From the NCBI GenBank assembly GCA_019671005.1, contig CM033726.1, forward strand, positions 6,083,213 through 6,147,212: a DNA stretch of 64,000 nucleotides, in the 5' to 3' direction. A program made the position numbers and the translations under genes. This DNA is from Hibiscus mutabilis (taxonomy: Eukaryota; Streptophyta; Magnoliopsida; Malvales; Malvaceae). This document shows positions 46,023-56,561 of the stretch, in pieces. The number at the start of each line of letters is the position of its first letter. Within the stretch, counting starts at the first letter, position 1. The notes under the pieces are model-generated. The model saw only the letters and a list, made by a program, of their open reading frames with translations, did no database searches and was not told the DNA's origin.

Positions 46023-47386
46023 TTATTTTATTCATTGTTAATCTTTTATACAATTTAGAAAAAATTGTATAAGAATGTACAAAAAAATATAATGTAAAAT
46101 AATTAAAATCTTATTTTTTTAAAAAAAAAGTTAAATTTTGTTTCGTTACGAAATTAAAAAAAAAACATAGAAGGAAATGTGTTTTATAAAAATTGTTGAT
46201 TTTTTTAATGAAATATTTAAATAGGATAATCTCAAAACACAAAAAGAACAAATTGAGTAGGATAGAGAGTAATATATTACTATTAACCATATGCCTATAT
46301 AAATTTTGAATTAATTTATATATTCGTGCTAATATTATTTTTAATTTTATTTGTTTATTTTGTTACCGAGTCACTTACAAATGATTACAACAGACCATCA
46401 AATATGCAAAGCTTTATTTGCTAATTAGCTAATACTAGATGATAATAAATTATATTAACGGATTATATAGAATTTTTAATAAAATTATTTGATAATTATT
46501 TGTTTATTTGAACAAACAAAATAATATATAGAGATATTTTATAGTTAATATTTTTTAATTATTTATTGGTATTAATATTTGGTAATCTATTAATACGTAG
46601 TCCATTTAATTATGTAAAATAATGTACATGTTGATTTTTTATTTATAGAAGTATATTTTAATAAAAATTGATTGATTATTAAATTAAAATGATATTTAAA
46701 GTATATGTATTTACTAAGTAAGTGGTATTTGGTTATATGTGCAGCTATTGCATCTAATATCTCCCTATGGCCAAGGATGAATGGAGAGGGCTGGAGAGAG
46801 TAATTATCCCCTGAAAATTTAAAATATACATTTAAGAATTTTTTACATATTTTCTATTGAAAATTTATTTTTTCCCACCCTAAAATTTTATAAGTTTGTA
46901 TAAGTTTACCGATCTAACCTAAAATCAAGCATCTGTCACTTCATACGACATTGAGCTAAATCATCCAACCGACCATCTACATCATAAACTGCATCTTTAA
47001 GCTTTCCAAGCCAATCTCATTTCCTGAAGAGCATCATCATCAACATGGATAATCTGCAGTATAAAATAGCCACTAAAAGTTTTGAAGCCAATCTGATTTC
47101 CCTAAGAGATCATCCAATTAAGTGACCTAAAATGCTAAATGAATCTTTAAGCTTATATGCCAATCTCATTTCAAGATCAAAAGTTGCGTGGCTATAGGAT
47201 CTTTTTGTAACAATTTAGGTAAATTTGGGTAATAATTTTAGGTAGAACTAAAATTCTTATCAACTGGATAGGAATTTATGTTATAACACAAATTCTTAAC
47301 AATTGAGTAAGAATTTAGGTTGAAACTGATTTTTTTATGTTGTTCGTAACATTTTAGGTTATAACCGAAATTCTTACTACTTGAAT
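46023..47386. other. Intergenic AT-rich DNA
   Basis: No gene is seen. Words like AATTCTTANNANTTGAGTAAGAATTTAGGTT recur three times just left of the Mutator element (47,255-47,400), so its insertion site is itself repetitive. Confidence 0.45.
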
Positions 47387-47395
47387 GAGATTTTA

Positions 47396-47594
47396 GGCAT
47401 TTTTATATCAAAAACCCTAAATAAATAATTGTTTAGAAAATAAATTTATTTGGAAAAATAACCCCAATCTCTCGATATCTCAAAAGACCTCAACGTTTCA
47501 CAAAACGCGATTAATGGCCTCTTCTTCTCTCGAAAGCAAGATTTTACCAACTGGAAGGATCTTTCTCGAGATAACCTAATTTAAAATTAGGGAT
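47396..47594 (+). repeat. Left TIR of the Mutator element, outer part
   Basis: It pairs with 61,320-61,526. Shared blocks include CCCTAAATAAATAATT, TTTGGAAAAATAACCCC, GCGATTAATGGCCTC and CAATTTAAAATTAGGGAT-like words. It is interrupted at GGGAT by the Copia LTR. Confidence 0.85.
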
Positions 47595-47956
47595 TGTTAG
47601 AGTTGTGATCCAAATTCTTTTGGGATCTGGTTTGAAGTTAGAATCATACTTGTAGTAGATCTTGTTTACTTTATATTAATTAAAGGTAAGAAACTCAGTT
47701 TGAGTAGAATTTATTTCTATGAAAGTTTCCTCTGTAAGCAAGGAATCTATCCCTATAAATAGATACTAGAGATTAGGGGTTTAGACAAAACATCATAAAT
47801 CAGTTGTAATCTCTTTCTCCATCATTGTGAAAGTTCTCATCCTCTGCCCGTGGTTTTTCCCTTTTGGGTTTTCTACGTAAATTTTTGGTGTTATTTTTCT
47901 TTTCTGCATTTACGCTTATTTACTTGTCTTATCATTATCGTCCCGGTAGTATAAAA
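47595..47956 (+). repeat. 5' LTR of the outer Copia element
   Basis: It pairs along its whole length with 56,055-56,415, with scattered substitutions. TATAAATAGATACTAGAGAT at about 47,755 is a likely promoter core; the 3' copy has TATAAATATATACTAGGG. Confidence 0.88.
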
Positions 47957-47991
47957 AATTAGCATCAGAGCTTTTTAGGTTACTCAGGATA

Positions 47992-48570
47992 ATGACGACG
48001 GTGAAGTATGAAATTCTGCTACTGGATCGCAACGTCAGGTTTTCACTATGGCAAGTGAAGGTTCGAGATGTTCTTGCTCAGATAAATTTAGATGATGCAT
48101 TAGATGGGTTTGATAATATGCCGAACGAATGGTCGGATACAGAGAAGCGCTGCAATAATAGAAAAACTGCTTCCTAGATCCGTTTGCACCTATCAAACAG
48201 TATTTTGCATGATGTTCACAAAGAGAAGACAACTATCGACTTATGGGCAAAATTGGAACAAATTTGCATGAAGAAAACTTTGACCAGCAAGTTACTCCTG
48301 AAGCAACGCCTATACTCCCACAAGTTAGCAAAAGGTTCGAATCTTGACGACCACTTAACCGATTTCAAAGAGATCGTCTCATATTTGGAAACGATGGAGG
48401 TAAAGTACAATGAGGAAGACTTATATTTGATTTTACTTTGCTCATTGCCAGCTTCATATTCGTCTGTTAGAAGCGCTCTCTTACATAGCCGTGATACCCT
48501 TACTCTTGAAGAGGTATATGATAATTTGAATTCACATGATAAGATGCAACATCTTACCGGCTTCGAGTTC
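47992..48570 (+). pseudogene. Copia gag (UBN2-type)
   Basis: MTTVKYEILLLDRNVRFSLW opens the frame, with the plant Copia gag pattern of a Trp-containing N-terminus followed by IDLWAKLEQICMKKTLTSKL and LKQRLYSHKLAKGSNLDDHL. A TAG at 48,175-48,177 interrupts it where relatives usually have a tryptophan or another residue. The frame then continues to TAA at 48,571-48,573. The matrix-capsid part is therefore almost complete but not translatable in one piece. Confidence 0.85.
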
Positions 48571-48585
48571 TAAGCAGAGGGTCTC

Positions 48586-49350
48586 ATGGTGCATGGATCG
48601 ACTAGTTCAAACCGCGAAAGAAAAAGTGATCGTAATTTCGGCAGTCAAAATAAAGGTAGGTCCAAGTCGTCAAATCGAGGTAAAACATGTTTTTTCTGCA
48701 AAAGGAAATGTCATATTAAATCTAAGTGTTACAGATTACATAATAAGATAAAGAGGAAATATGAGAATCAAAATTCCAGTGAAGATGAAGCTCATATTGC
48801 AGAGGAGTATAATGATGGTGAACTTTTAGTTGCTTCCGGCGAAGACTCTATAACAAGTGAGGAGTAGATTCTTAACTCTGGTGGTAGTTTTCATATGAGT
48901 CCAAATCGAGATTAGTTTGCAACGTAAAAAATTGTGTCTACAGGTGCTGTCTTGTTGGGAAATAATATATCTTGTAAAGTTGCATGTATTGGCACAATCA
49001 AGATTAAAATGTTCGATAAGATTGTTCGAACACTTGGCAATGTGAGGTATGTTCTAGATTTAAGAAGAAATATGATTTCGTTAGGTACTCTGGATTCAAA
49101 AGGGTACAAATACTACAATGAAGGTGGAGCTATGAAAATTTGCAAGGGCGCTCTCGTTGTGATGAAAGGGTATAAAAGAGTAACAAATTTTTATGTTCTG
49201 AAAGGTTCAACTATTTTAGATGATGCATCCGTTGTTTCCTCCTGCGTGTCAAATGACGATGTTACTGATGAAGGCGTCTTGACTGAATCAAGTAAAAGAG
49301 GATTTTGTGTTAAACATGACAACCGTGGGTATAACGGTTCTGGTAGGTAG
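48586..49350 (+). pseudogene. Copia zinc knuckle and protease remnant
   Basis: CFFCKRKCHIKSKC is a CX2CX4HX4C nucleocapsid knuckle (about 48,690). After a TAG at 48,865-48,867 the protease region reads NSGGSFHMSP, where relatives have DSGAS, so the catalytic Asp is Asn. VRYVLDLRRNMISLGTLDSKG and GALVVMKGYKR follow, the normal context before integrase. The sequence then leaves pol altogether, so the rest was deleted before the later insertion. Confidence 0.85.
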
Positions 49351-49419
49351 AAAATAGTTCGATTTCGTGGGCATAACGAATTTGAAAAGAAGAATAAAGT
49401 TAAATTCCGTGGGTATAAC

Positions 49420-49966
49420 TGTTATATTTTGGCTCAAATTCTAATTGGTAATTAAGTTGGGTTTTATTGTAATTGTAGTGGTTGAAGATTACTTGGTAAT
49501 TAGGATTTACTTCAATGTGTAAATATCTATTTTAGGTAGAGATCTTATTGAATAAGGTCTCTTGTTGACCAAGTATTTAGGTCTATAAATATAGACTATG
49601 TTTAGCCTTTTGAATTATGAGATAACAAGAGAATGAGAGTTAGAGAGAATTATTCTCTGGAGAGATGTAACCACTTTTATGTTCTCTACAACTATTATGC
49701 CCACGTTGAAGAGATGTGTATTGTAGGGATGTTGGGAAGAGTGTTTTGGTTTCACCAGGTCATGGGATTTGTACACCGGGTTTTGGGATTACATAGGTTA
49801 TCATGTATTTGTACTCTTCGGGTTCTCTACATTATTAGTGGATTGTTTGTTTCTCTCGTCCGTGGAGGTAGGCTATGATGAACCACGTTAAATCTTGTCT
49901 CATGTGCATGTCTTGGTCTATGTCATTATCTCTTTGGTTATTTTGCCGCATACCAAATTCCTAACA
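49420..49966 (+). repeat. 5' LTR of the small Copia-like element
   Basis: Complete 547-bp LTR with TGTTA/TAACA ends. TATAAATATAGACTATG at about 49,583 is a likely TATA region. Confidence 0.9.
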
Positions 49967-49968
49967 AA

Positions 49969-49981
49969 TGGTATCATGAGC
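49969..49981 (+). promoter_or_regulatory. Primer-binding site of the small Copia-like element
   Basis: TGGTATCATGAGC differs by one inserted T from TGGTATCAGAGC, the site complementary to the 3' end of initiator-Met tRNA that most plant Copia elements use. It starts two bases after the LTR. Confidence 0.75.
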
Positions 49982-50814
49982 TATGGTTCGAGCTGCACGA
50001 TTGTGGAGGAATTTTTGCTGCAGATTTTGCGGTGCGATATTGGAGATATGCCAGAGGAGTACTGTTGCAACGAGCTTTCAGTTGTAGGGGGAGTAATTTT
50101 CAAAATTCAACGGTGCTTCAATGGATACTACGTAAGAATTGGAGTTGTTGAAGACTTGGCGGCAGTGCTTTAACGAATATTTGACTTACGTAAAAATTGA
50201 AGCTGTTGAAGACTTGAAGACCAATGCTCGAATAGAATTTGTGTCAAGGGGGAGATTTGTTATATTTTGACTCAAATTCTAACTGGTAATTAAGTTGGGT
50301 TTATTATAATTCTATTCGTTGAAGATTACTTGGTAATTAGGATTTACTTTAATGTATAAATATCTATTTTAGGTAGAGATCTAATTGAATAAGGTTTCTT
50401 GGTGACCAAGTATTGGGTCTATTTTTTATGTAATTCATTCTTATGGTTTAATGAAATATTGATGAGATTTGTTGATATCCTCTTTATTTATTTTAGTTTT
50501 TTCTTATGTGTTTTATTTTGTTTGTGATATGTATGTTATTTTACTTGTTTGATATGGTTTAACTTATTATTTGCTTGTATATATATATATATAGATTATT
50601 ACATATTATATAGTATTTATTATGTATATATACGATTCTTTCTCTTATTATATATATATATATATATGTTACTATTATATATTATAGTATTATTCATATT
50701 ATAGAGTATAGTATAATATTTATATTATATACTACTTATTTTTTTGCTCGAATCGGCCTTAATCCAAAAGGCATCCTTCATTGGAATGATAATCAGCAAA
50801 CTGACATATAGATG

Positions 50815-50885
50815 AAAAGAAGAAAAAGAAAGAAAAAGAAAGAAAAAAATAGAAGAAAAAAAATAAAAGAAATAGATAAATAGAA
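50815..50885. repeat. GAAA purine microsatellite
   Basis: A run of GAAA/GAAAAA units in the Tat remnant; it gives rise to a spurious hydrophobic minus-strand frame. Confidence 0.85.
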
Positions 50886-51054
50886 AGAATAAGGTTTCTC
50901 AGTTTTATTGAGTTTAGAATGCAAGGTCAAAAATGTATATGATCGACCTAACACGAAGGAATAAACTGTCAGCGATCTTGAAGAGGATACTAGCAAGACA
51001 TAGTGTGTTGCACAGTTCAAAGACTCAAAGTGAATGTCTACCATAATACCTTGG

Positions 51055-51520
51055 TTGGACCCAAAAAATGAAGATTGAGTTGGGGGATTTTGGGGGCATG
51101 TTTTCAGCCCAACATTAAGACAGAAGTAAGACCGTGCTGATGGGCCAGGGGCAAAATAACAGTCAAACCCAAAGGCGATGTGAGGTGATACTAAGATCAA
51201 GAAGTAGAATAATGTGTCTCTGTATGACTTTAGGGATATGGTTTTAGGTCTGTATGGTCGACTTAGTAGAAAGAAATAATTTATTAGGAAATCAGCATTA
51301 CAACCAGATCTCATAAGCTAGACAGTTTAGAGATTTAAAATAAATTTTTGCCATAAGGTTTTGTTCGGTTCAGAAAATGAAGATTGAACCTCATCAAAGT
51401 AAGAAGAGTTTTGAGACTTGGGGCATGTGTTTACTCTAATGCTAAGATAGAAGAAGACTCGTCGCGATGAGTCATTGAAGAGACAATAGTTAAGCCCAAA
51501 TGGGTGGGGGCAATATTTCA
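51055..51520 (+). repeat. Two diverged direct repeats in the Tat 3' region
   Basis: AAAATGAAGATTGA, GGGGCATGTNTT, ATAGTNAAGCCCAAA and GGGGGCA-type words recur in the same order at about 51,060-51,180 and 51,372-51,515, roughly 310 bp apart. Confidence 0.55.
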
Positions 51521-52039
51521 TAATCAGACTTCAAGAAATGATAGATTTTGTTTTGACCAGTGTAAGCCAGCAATCCCACTCGAGATAAGACAAAGGATTC
51601 AGCGAAGACGAAAATCCTATGGAAGCTAAGGGTGATGGACTAGAAAGCAAGAGTTTTCCCTAACAATTCTAAAAATGAATCCACTCATGCATCATTTGCA
51701 GTTAGACGTCCTCATGTTAGGAGCATGCTAACTCATACCATCATAGCATTTTGTTTATTTTAAACATGTATTTGAAGATTGATAAAAGATTTGATCTACA
51801 ACTTCAATAGAGGAAAAATAGATCTCAACAAAGAATCAAGAGTCCTTTGACTTGCATGATTATGATTTCTAAAGGTCTTCCAATCTTCGGTTATTTGGGA
51901 GGGACGAGCATCTTTTTATGCCAAGACGATTCGATGTTGGGGCATTCAGTCGAGGTATTATGGGAGTCTCTAAGTGAGACACCATTTTTTAAGGTATTTC
52001 GGTAGTCTCAAAGCAAGATACCATTTCATATTAAAACTC

Positions 52040-52720
52040 AAATTTTTCGATTTTATCTTTTCTTAAGGATGTTTTTTTTCTTCTTAAAACGAATTTCTTA
52101 ATTTGATCATTTCTTAAGGATATTTTCCTAAAACAATGGATTTCTTAATTCGGTCTTTTCTTAAGGAATGTTTTTCTTAAAACAACGAATTTCTTAATTC
52201 GATCCTTTCTTAAGGATTTTTTCGTAAAACAACAAATTTCTTAATTTGATCCTTTCTTAAGGATGTTTTTCTTAAAACAACGAATTTATTTTCCTAAAAC
52301 ATCGAATTTCTTAATTTGATCATTTTTAATGATGTTTTTTTAAAACAACGAATTTCTTAATTTGATCGTTTCTTAAAGGATGTTTTTCTTAAAACTCAAA
52401 TTTCCGATTTTATCCTTTCTTAAGGATGTTTTTCATATTAAAACGATTCCTTGGTTTTATCCCTTTCTTAAGGATGTTTTTAAAACAACGAATTTCTTAG
52501 TTCGATCTTTTCTTAAGGATATTTTTCTTAAAAAAATTTCTTAATTTGATCATTTCTTAAGGATGTTTTTCTCAAAACCAATTTCTTAATTCGATCCTTT
52601 CATAAGGATACTTTTTCTTAAAACAATTTTTTAAACTTAATCCTTTCTTAAGGATATTTTTCTCAATACAAATTTCTCAATCCGATCCTCTCATAAGGAC
52701 GAGTTTTTATGAAGTGAAGA
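52040..52720 (+). repeat. Tandem repeat of about 50 bp, around 12 units
   Basis: The unit runs TTTCTTAATTTGATCCTTTC, TTAAGGATGTTTTTC, TTAAAACAACGAA. Unit length varies by a few bases. The paired words CTTAAGGA and TTCTTAA make each unit partly self-complementary. Confidence 0.8.
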
Positions 52721-52737
52721 TTCCTTTAACTCGACCC

Positions 52738-52870
52738 TTCCAAAAAAAAGAAAAAGAAAAAAAAAGAAGAAAGAAAGAAAAAAGAAAGAAAGAAAGAAAA
52801 AGAATAAGAAAAAAAGAGAAAAAAGAAAGAAAAAAAAAGAGAGGAAAAAGAGAGGAAAAAAATAACAAAG
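52738..52870. repeat. A/G-rich microsatellite
   Basis: A run of AAAAAGAAA units about 130 bp long; the Lys/Arg/Glu frame across it is an artefact. Confidence 0.9.
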
Positions 52871-52894
52871 TGAAAACCCGACAAGGTCTTCAAG

Positions 52895-53395
52895 ATAGGA
52901 GTTTTATATAGAAAAAACTCGTAGCTTCAGGATTTCAAGGTCGAAGGTTCTATATATGAGGGACCGACATCTTCAAAGATTTCATAGCGAATGGGGCAAA
53001 TACTCATAGCTCATGGATTTCAGGCGAGGAGTTTCAAACTCGCAGCATCAGGATTTCTAGGTGAAATGTTCTATATAGGAGGAACTCGCAGCTTCAAAAA
53101 TTTCAGAGCGAATGAGGCAGATACTCATAGCTCAAGGATTTCAGGCGAGGAGTTTCAAACTCGCAGCTTCAGGATTTCAAGCTAAAGGTTCTATATAGGA
53201 GGGACCCGCAGCTTCAAAGATTTCAGAGCGAAGAAGGAAGATACACATAGCTCAAGGACTTCAAGCGGAGAGTTCGCAGCATCAGGATTTCAGATGAAGA
53301 AAGGGTGAACAGTTCTATATAGGAGGAACTCGTAGCTCCAAAGCTTCAGACAGAGAAAGAGTGAACAGTTTTATATAGGAGGAACTCACAGCTCG
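52895..53395 (+). repeat. TATATAGG repeat field of the second Tat copy
   Basis: At least six cores (TTCTATATAGGAGGAACTC and variants) are separated by GCAGCTTCAGGATTTCA spacers. It lies just before the polypurine tract, the same position as 5,790-6,565 in the first Tat element. Confidence 0.8.
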
Positions 53396-53484
53396 GAATC
53401 TTCAGACAGGGGAGTGGGGACAAAATTTGAGTCTTTAGTCTTTGCTCTATTCCCGTTTCACAGCAATGAGCAAAAAGGGGCAGT

Positions 53485-55507
53485 TGTAGACACTAAATTT
53501 TGTCCGGGTTTAAATCAAAATGCTCGAAATAAGATCAATCCACATCACCCTTTTAATACCCAAAACCTTATACTCTAAGCCCAAAATCATATGACCCATT
53601 ATATATGATTTTACATAGTAAAAAATATATAAAAAATAAAAATTCTAACTCCTTACTCACTGAGGCTTGGTTCTTATTGGATAAACTAATGCCTCGCTCC
53701 TATTGGTTGAAAAGTAATTGGGGCCGAAGACCTTAATTTTATTGGTTTTCATTTTAAAGAGATAAACCAAAAATACCATTTTATCACCCCATGTATTAAA
53801 ACCTAGATCCCATTTTTATTCCCATAAAATACCCTTCTTTACCCTGTATAATATATATATAATACTACCCAACCCACGGCATTAATTAATTCTACCCCTC
53901 CCCCAAAAATCACCACTCGCATTGCCCTATTATTCATTTCCTCTTCACTTTTACCCAACAACACAAAGGCCATTATTTTTTCCATAAACAATTCCCCCAC
54001 TGTCTTAATCACCTTACTCATTCACTGCCGCATCCCCCAAAAACACCATTCACAATTTTTTCTTAGTATGCACAGTGTCGCCAACCCCCAAATCCCCATA
54101 CACTGTCTTTTTATTCTAATCGGCATTGATCCACACCCATTCGAACCACTAACCTTTAAATCAAGTTTTTCAACCTCAACGACAACAATTTATGGATTGA
54201 TCGATCGAGCATATATTTTAATTTTTATATTTTCTTACCTTTTTATTATATTTTTTATGTAATCCATTCGTATGGTTTAATGAAATATTGATGAGATTTG
54301 TTGATATCTTCTTTATTTATTTTAATTTTTTCTTATGTGTTTTACTTGTTTAATATTTTTTTATGATATGTATGTTATTTTACTTGTTTGATGTGGTTTA
54401 ACTTATTATTTGCTTGTATATATATAGATTATTATATATTATATAGTATTTATTATGTATATATACGGTACTTTATCTTATTATATATATTAAATGTTAC
54501 TATTATATATTATAGTATTATTTATATTATAGAGTACAGTATAATATTTATATTATATACTACTCATTTTTTTGCTCGAATCGGTCTTACGGCGACCCGT
54601 AACGGGGGATGACCCGTATTATTATGGCACATTCCATCTAACACCTAACATTTATTTTCCGCAACTAACATTTATTTTCCGTATTTCTTTTCAAGTTCGA
54701 TCCGGTCTTTTTTCCAGATTACTTTTTTTCGATCCGGTCCTTTTTCCAAATTGCTTTGTTTGATCCGGTCCTTTATTCCGGATTGCTTTGTTCGATCCGG
54801 TCCTTTTTTTCGGATTGCTTTTTTCGATCTGGTCCCTTTTCGGATTCATTTTAATTCCAGCATTTATTTTCTCGCAATTTAATTTTCCTGCAATTTAATT
54901 TTCCGCACTTTAAATTACCGCATTTATTTTCGCTCTTTATTTTCTATTTTGTTCGATCCAGTCCTTTTTTGGATTTTTAATTTCCGCAATTATTATTAAT
55001 CTTTGGCATCTATATATATTTGCTTCATTTTCTTGCCTTTCAATATAAATTGTTAATGCGGTGCCCTCTTATTTGATAGTAAATGTGGCCAGTACCAAAC
55101 GTAGTCGTGGTGGTTTTTCAGTTTACTCTCGAATAACGGGGTCTTTAAAATTTACTCGCATGTATAACTAAATTTCAATTTAATCGTCACTTTAATTCAA
55201 AAAATGTAATATTAACAAAGCGATAATTATATATTTTTTCTTTTGGTACCAATTTTTGGGCGGTGTGGGGGTGCCAAAACCTTCCTCATCTGTAACCGAC
55301 TCCCGAACCTGTTTTCAAACGAATCTCTGGTTTTATGGTGTCCGACCTTCCTCAGTGGCCGGTGGCGACTCCAAGTTTTCAAAATACAAATTTTTAAGGA
55401 CTCCCCCATTTTCCAAATATTTTCCCCAAAACAAAAGAAAACCTATTACTCTTTTTTTAGCGATCTACTTCGACTAAATTTCAAATTTCAAAAAAGAGGT
55501 CGCTACA
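53485..55507 (+). repeat. 3' LTR of the Tat remnant, 2,023 bp
   Basis: It begins TGTAGACAC right after the purine tract and ends GTCGCTACA. The TGTAG/CTACA termini are inverted repeats. The U5 end matches 9,054-9,491. A 34-bp tandem, TTCGATCCGGTCCTTTTTTC, occurs about six times at 54,690-54,845. The final base is followed directly by resumed Copia LTR sequence. Confidence 0.9.
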
Positions 55508-55766
55508 TATGTGTATTGTAGGGATGTTGGGAAGAGTGTTTTGGTTCCACCAGGTCATGGGATTTGTACACCGGGTTTTGAGATTATATGGGTTATCATC
55601 TATTTGTACTCTTCGGGTTCTCTACGTTATTAGTGGATTGTTTGTTTCTCTCATCTGTGGAGGTAGGCTATGCTGAACCAATCTAAATCTTGTCTCATGT
55701 GCATGTCTTGGTCTATGTCGTTATCGCTTTGGTTATTTTGCCGCATACCCAATTTCTAACAATAAC

Positions 55767-56054
55767 GGATTTGAGAAACTTAAGAGAGTTCGGTTTCCTT
55801 CAAAGATAAATAATGAGAAAGGTAGTAGTGCCATTGATGATTGCGGTCGTGTTATTGCTCATGGTGATATAGTTATGAGCAAAGTTGACACTAATGTTGA
55901 TCTTACCGACGTGAAGACTAAATTACCTTGTACATCCAAGCTTGGGCAAGGCTTGGATTTGACCGGTGTTCATTGCAGAAGACTACCTCTTGAAGGGGTT
56001 TCGTGGAAGAGGTGGAGATATTGTTCGACAGGAATTTGTCTCAAGGTGGAGATT
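55767..56054 (+). other. 3' tail of the outer Copia interior
   Basis: It continues the frame-like repeats (GGTTTCCTTCAAAG; compare GGTTTTGTGG-type words before the insertion) and ends in the polypurine tract. No pol domain is present. Confidence 0.6.
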
Positions 56055-56415
56055 TGTTAGAGTTGGGATCCAAATTCTTTTGGATTTGGTTTAAAGTTAG
56101 AATCCTACTTTTAGCATATCTTGTTTACTTTATATTAATTAAAGGTAGGAAACTAAGTTTGAGTAGAATTTGTTTCTATGCAAGTTTCCTCTGTAAACAA
56201 TGAATCTATCCCTATAAATATATACTAGGGATTAGGGGTTTAGACAGAACATCATAAATCAGTTGTAATATCTTTCTCCATTATAGTGAAAGTTTTTATC
56301 ATCTACTATTAGTTTTTCCCTTTTGGGTTTTCCATGTAAATTCTTGGTGTTATTTTTCTTTTCTGCGTTTGACCTTATTTAATTGTCTCGTCATTATTGT
56401 CCCGGTAGTATAACA
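56055..56415 (+). repeat. 3' LTR of the outer Copia element
   Basis: It starts right after the polypurine tract and ends TATAACA followed by the GGGAT target duplication. Confidence 0.9.
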
Positions 56416-56420
56416 GGGAT

Positions 56421-56532
56421 AAATACCTTGCGTTCTGCACATACCGAGGTCCCCGAGAAATTGAAGATACGGGTGAATTTATTGCGAGATTTATTACAAG
56501 GAACTCGTTTTCTGCAGAAAATGAGGTCCGTG
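56421..56532 (+). repeat. Left TIR of the Mutator element, inner part
   Basis: Continuation of the TIR after the Copia insertion: GCGTTCTGCACATA, GTCCCCGAGAAATTGAAGA and ATGAGGTCCGTG pair with the complement of 61,207-61,320. Confidence 0.85.
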
Positions 56533-56561
56533 CAATAAATCCTGAAATACAAGGGTCTATA

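Larger units (their letters stand above)
50423..55507 (+). mobile_element. Tat-lineage gypsy remnant: LTR fragment, 3' region, full 3' LTR
   Basis: 50,423-50,758 repeats 54,248-54,592 in direct orientation (TGAAATATTGATGAGATTTG through TTTTTTTGCTCGAATCGG), so it is a piece of the 5' LTR lacking about 760 bp at its start and about 900 bp at its end. All gag-pol is gone. What follows is the 3' non-coding region with the TATATAGG repeats, a polypurine tract CAAAAAGGGGCAG and a full LTR. Its left border is a deletion joining it to the Copia LTR near 50,422, so no target duplication survives. Confidence 0.85.
49420..55761 (+). mobile_element. Non-autonomous small Copia-like element, split by a Tat insertion
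   Basis: The 5' LTR is 49,420-49,966 (TGTTATATTTTG … CTAACA). The interior is only 291 bp (49,967-50,257). The 3' LTR lies at 50,258-50,422 and resumes at 55,508-55,761. The target duplication ATAAC is perfect (49,415-49,419; 55,762-55,766). There is a PBS just after the 5' LTR and a polypurine tract CAAGGGGGAGATT before the 3' LTR. No coding capacity at all, so it must have been mobilised in trans. About 128 bp of its 3' LTR are missing at the left edge of the Tat insertion. Confidence 0.9.
47595..56415 (+). mobile_element. Copia retrotransposon lacking most of pol, inserted in the Mutator TIR
   Basis: LTRs of 362 bp (47,595-47,956) and 361 bp (56,055-56,415) begin TGTTAGAG and end TATAACA (the 5' copy has TATAAAA). 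The target duplication GGGAT is perfect (47,590-47,594; 56,416-56,420). A PBS-like TAGCATCAGAGC at 47,960-47,971 resembles the usual initiator-Met tRNA site with two changes. The polypurine tract AAGGTGGAGATT precedes the 3' LTR. The interior has gag, a zinc knuckle and part of the protease, then jumps to a 3' tail; integrase, RT and RNase H are absent. Without its own insertion it is about 2.5 kb. Confidence 0.9.

Noticed and set aside
50793..51314. 173-residue minus-strand frame
   Set aside because: It crosses a GAAA microsatellite and Tat 3' repeats, has no domain, and lies antisense to the element.
52714..52911. Lys/Arg/Glu-rich reading frame
   Set aside because: It is the translation of an A/G microsatellite.
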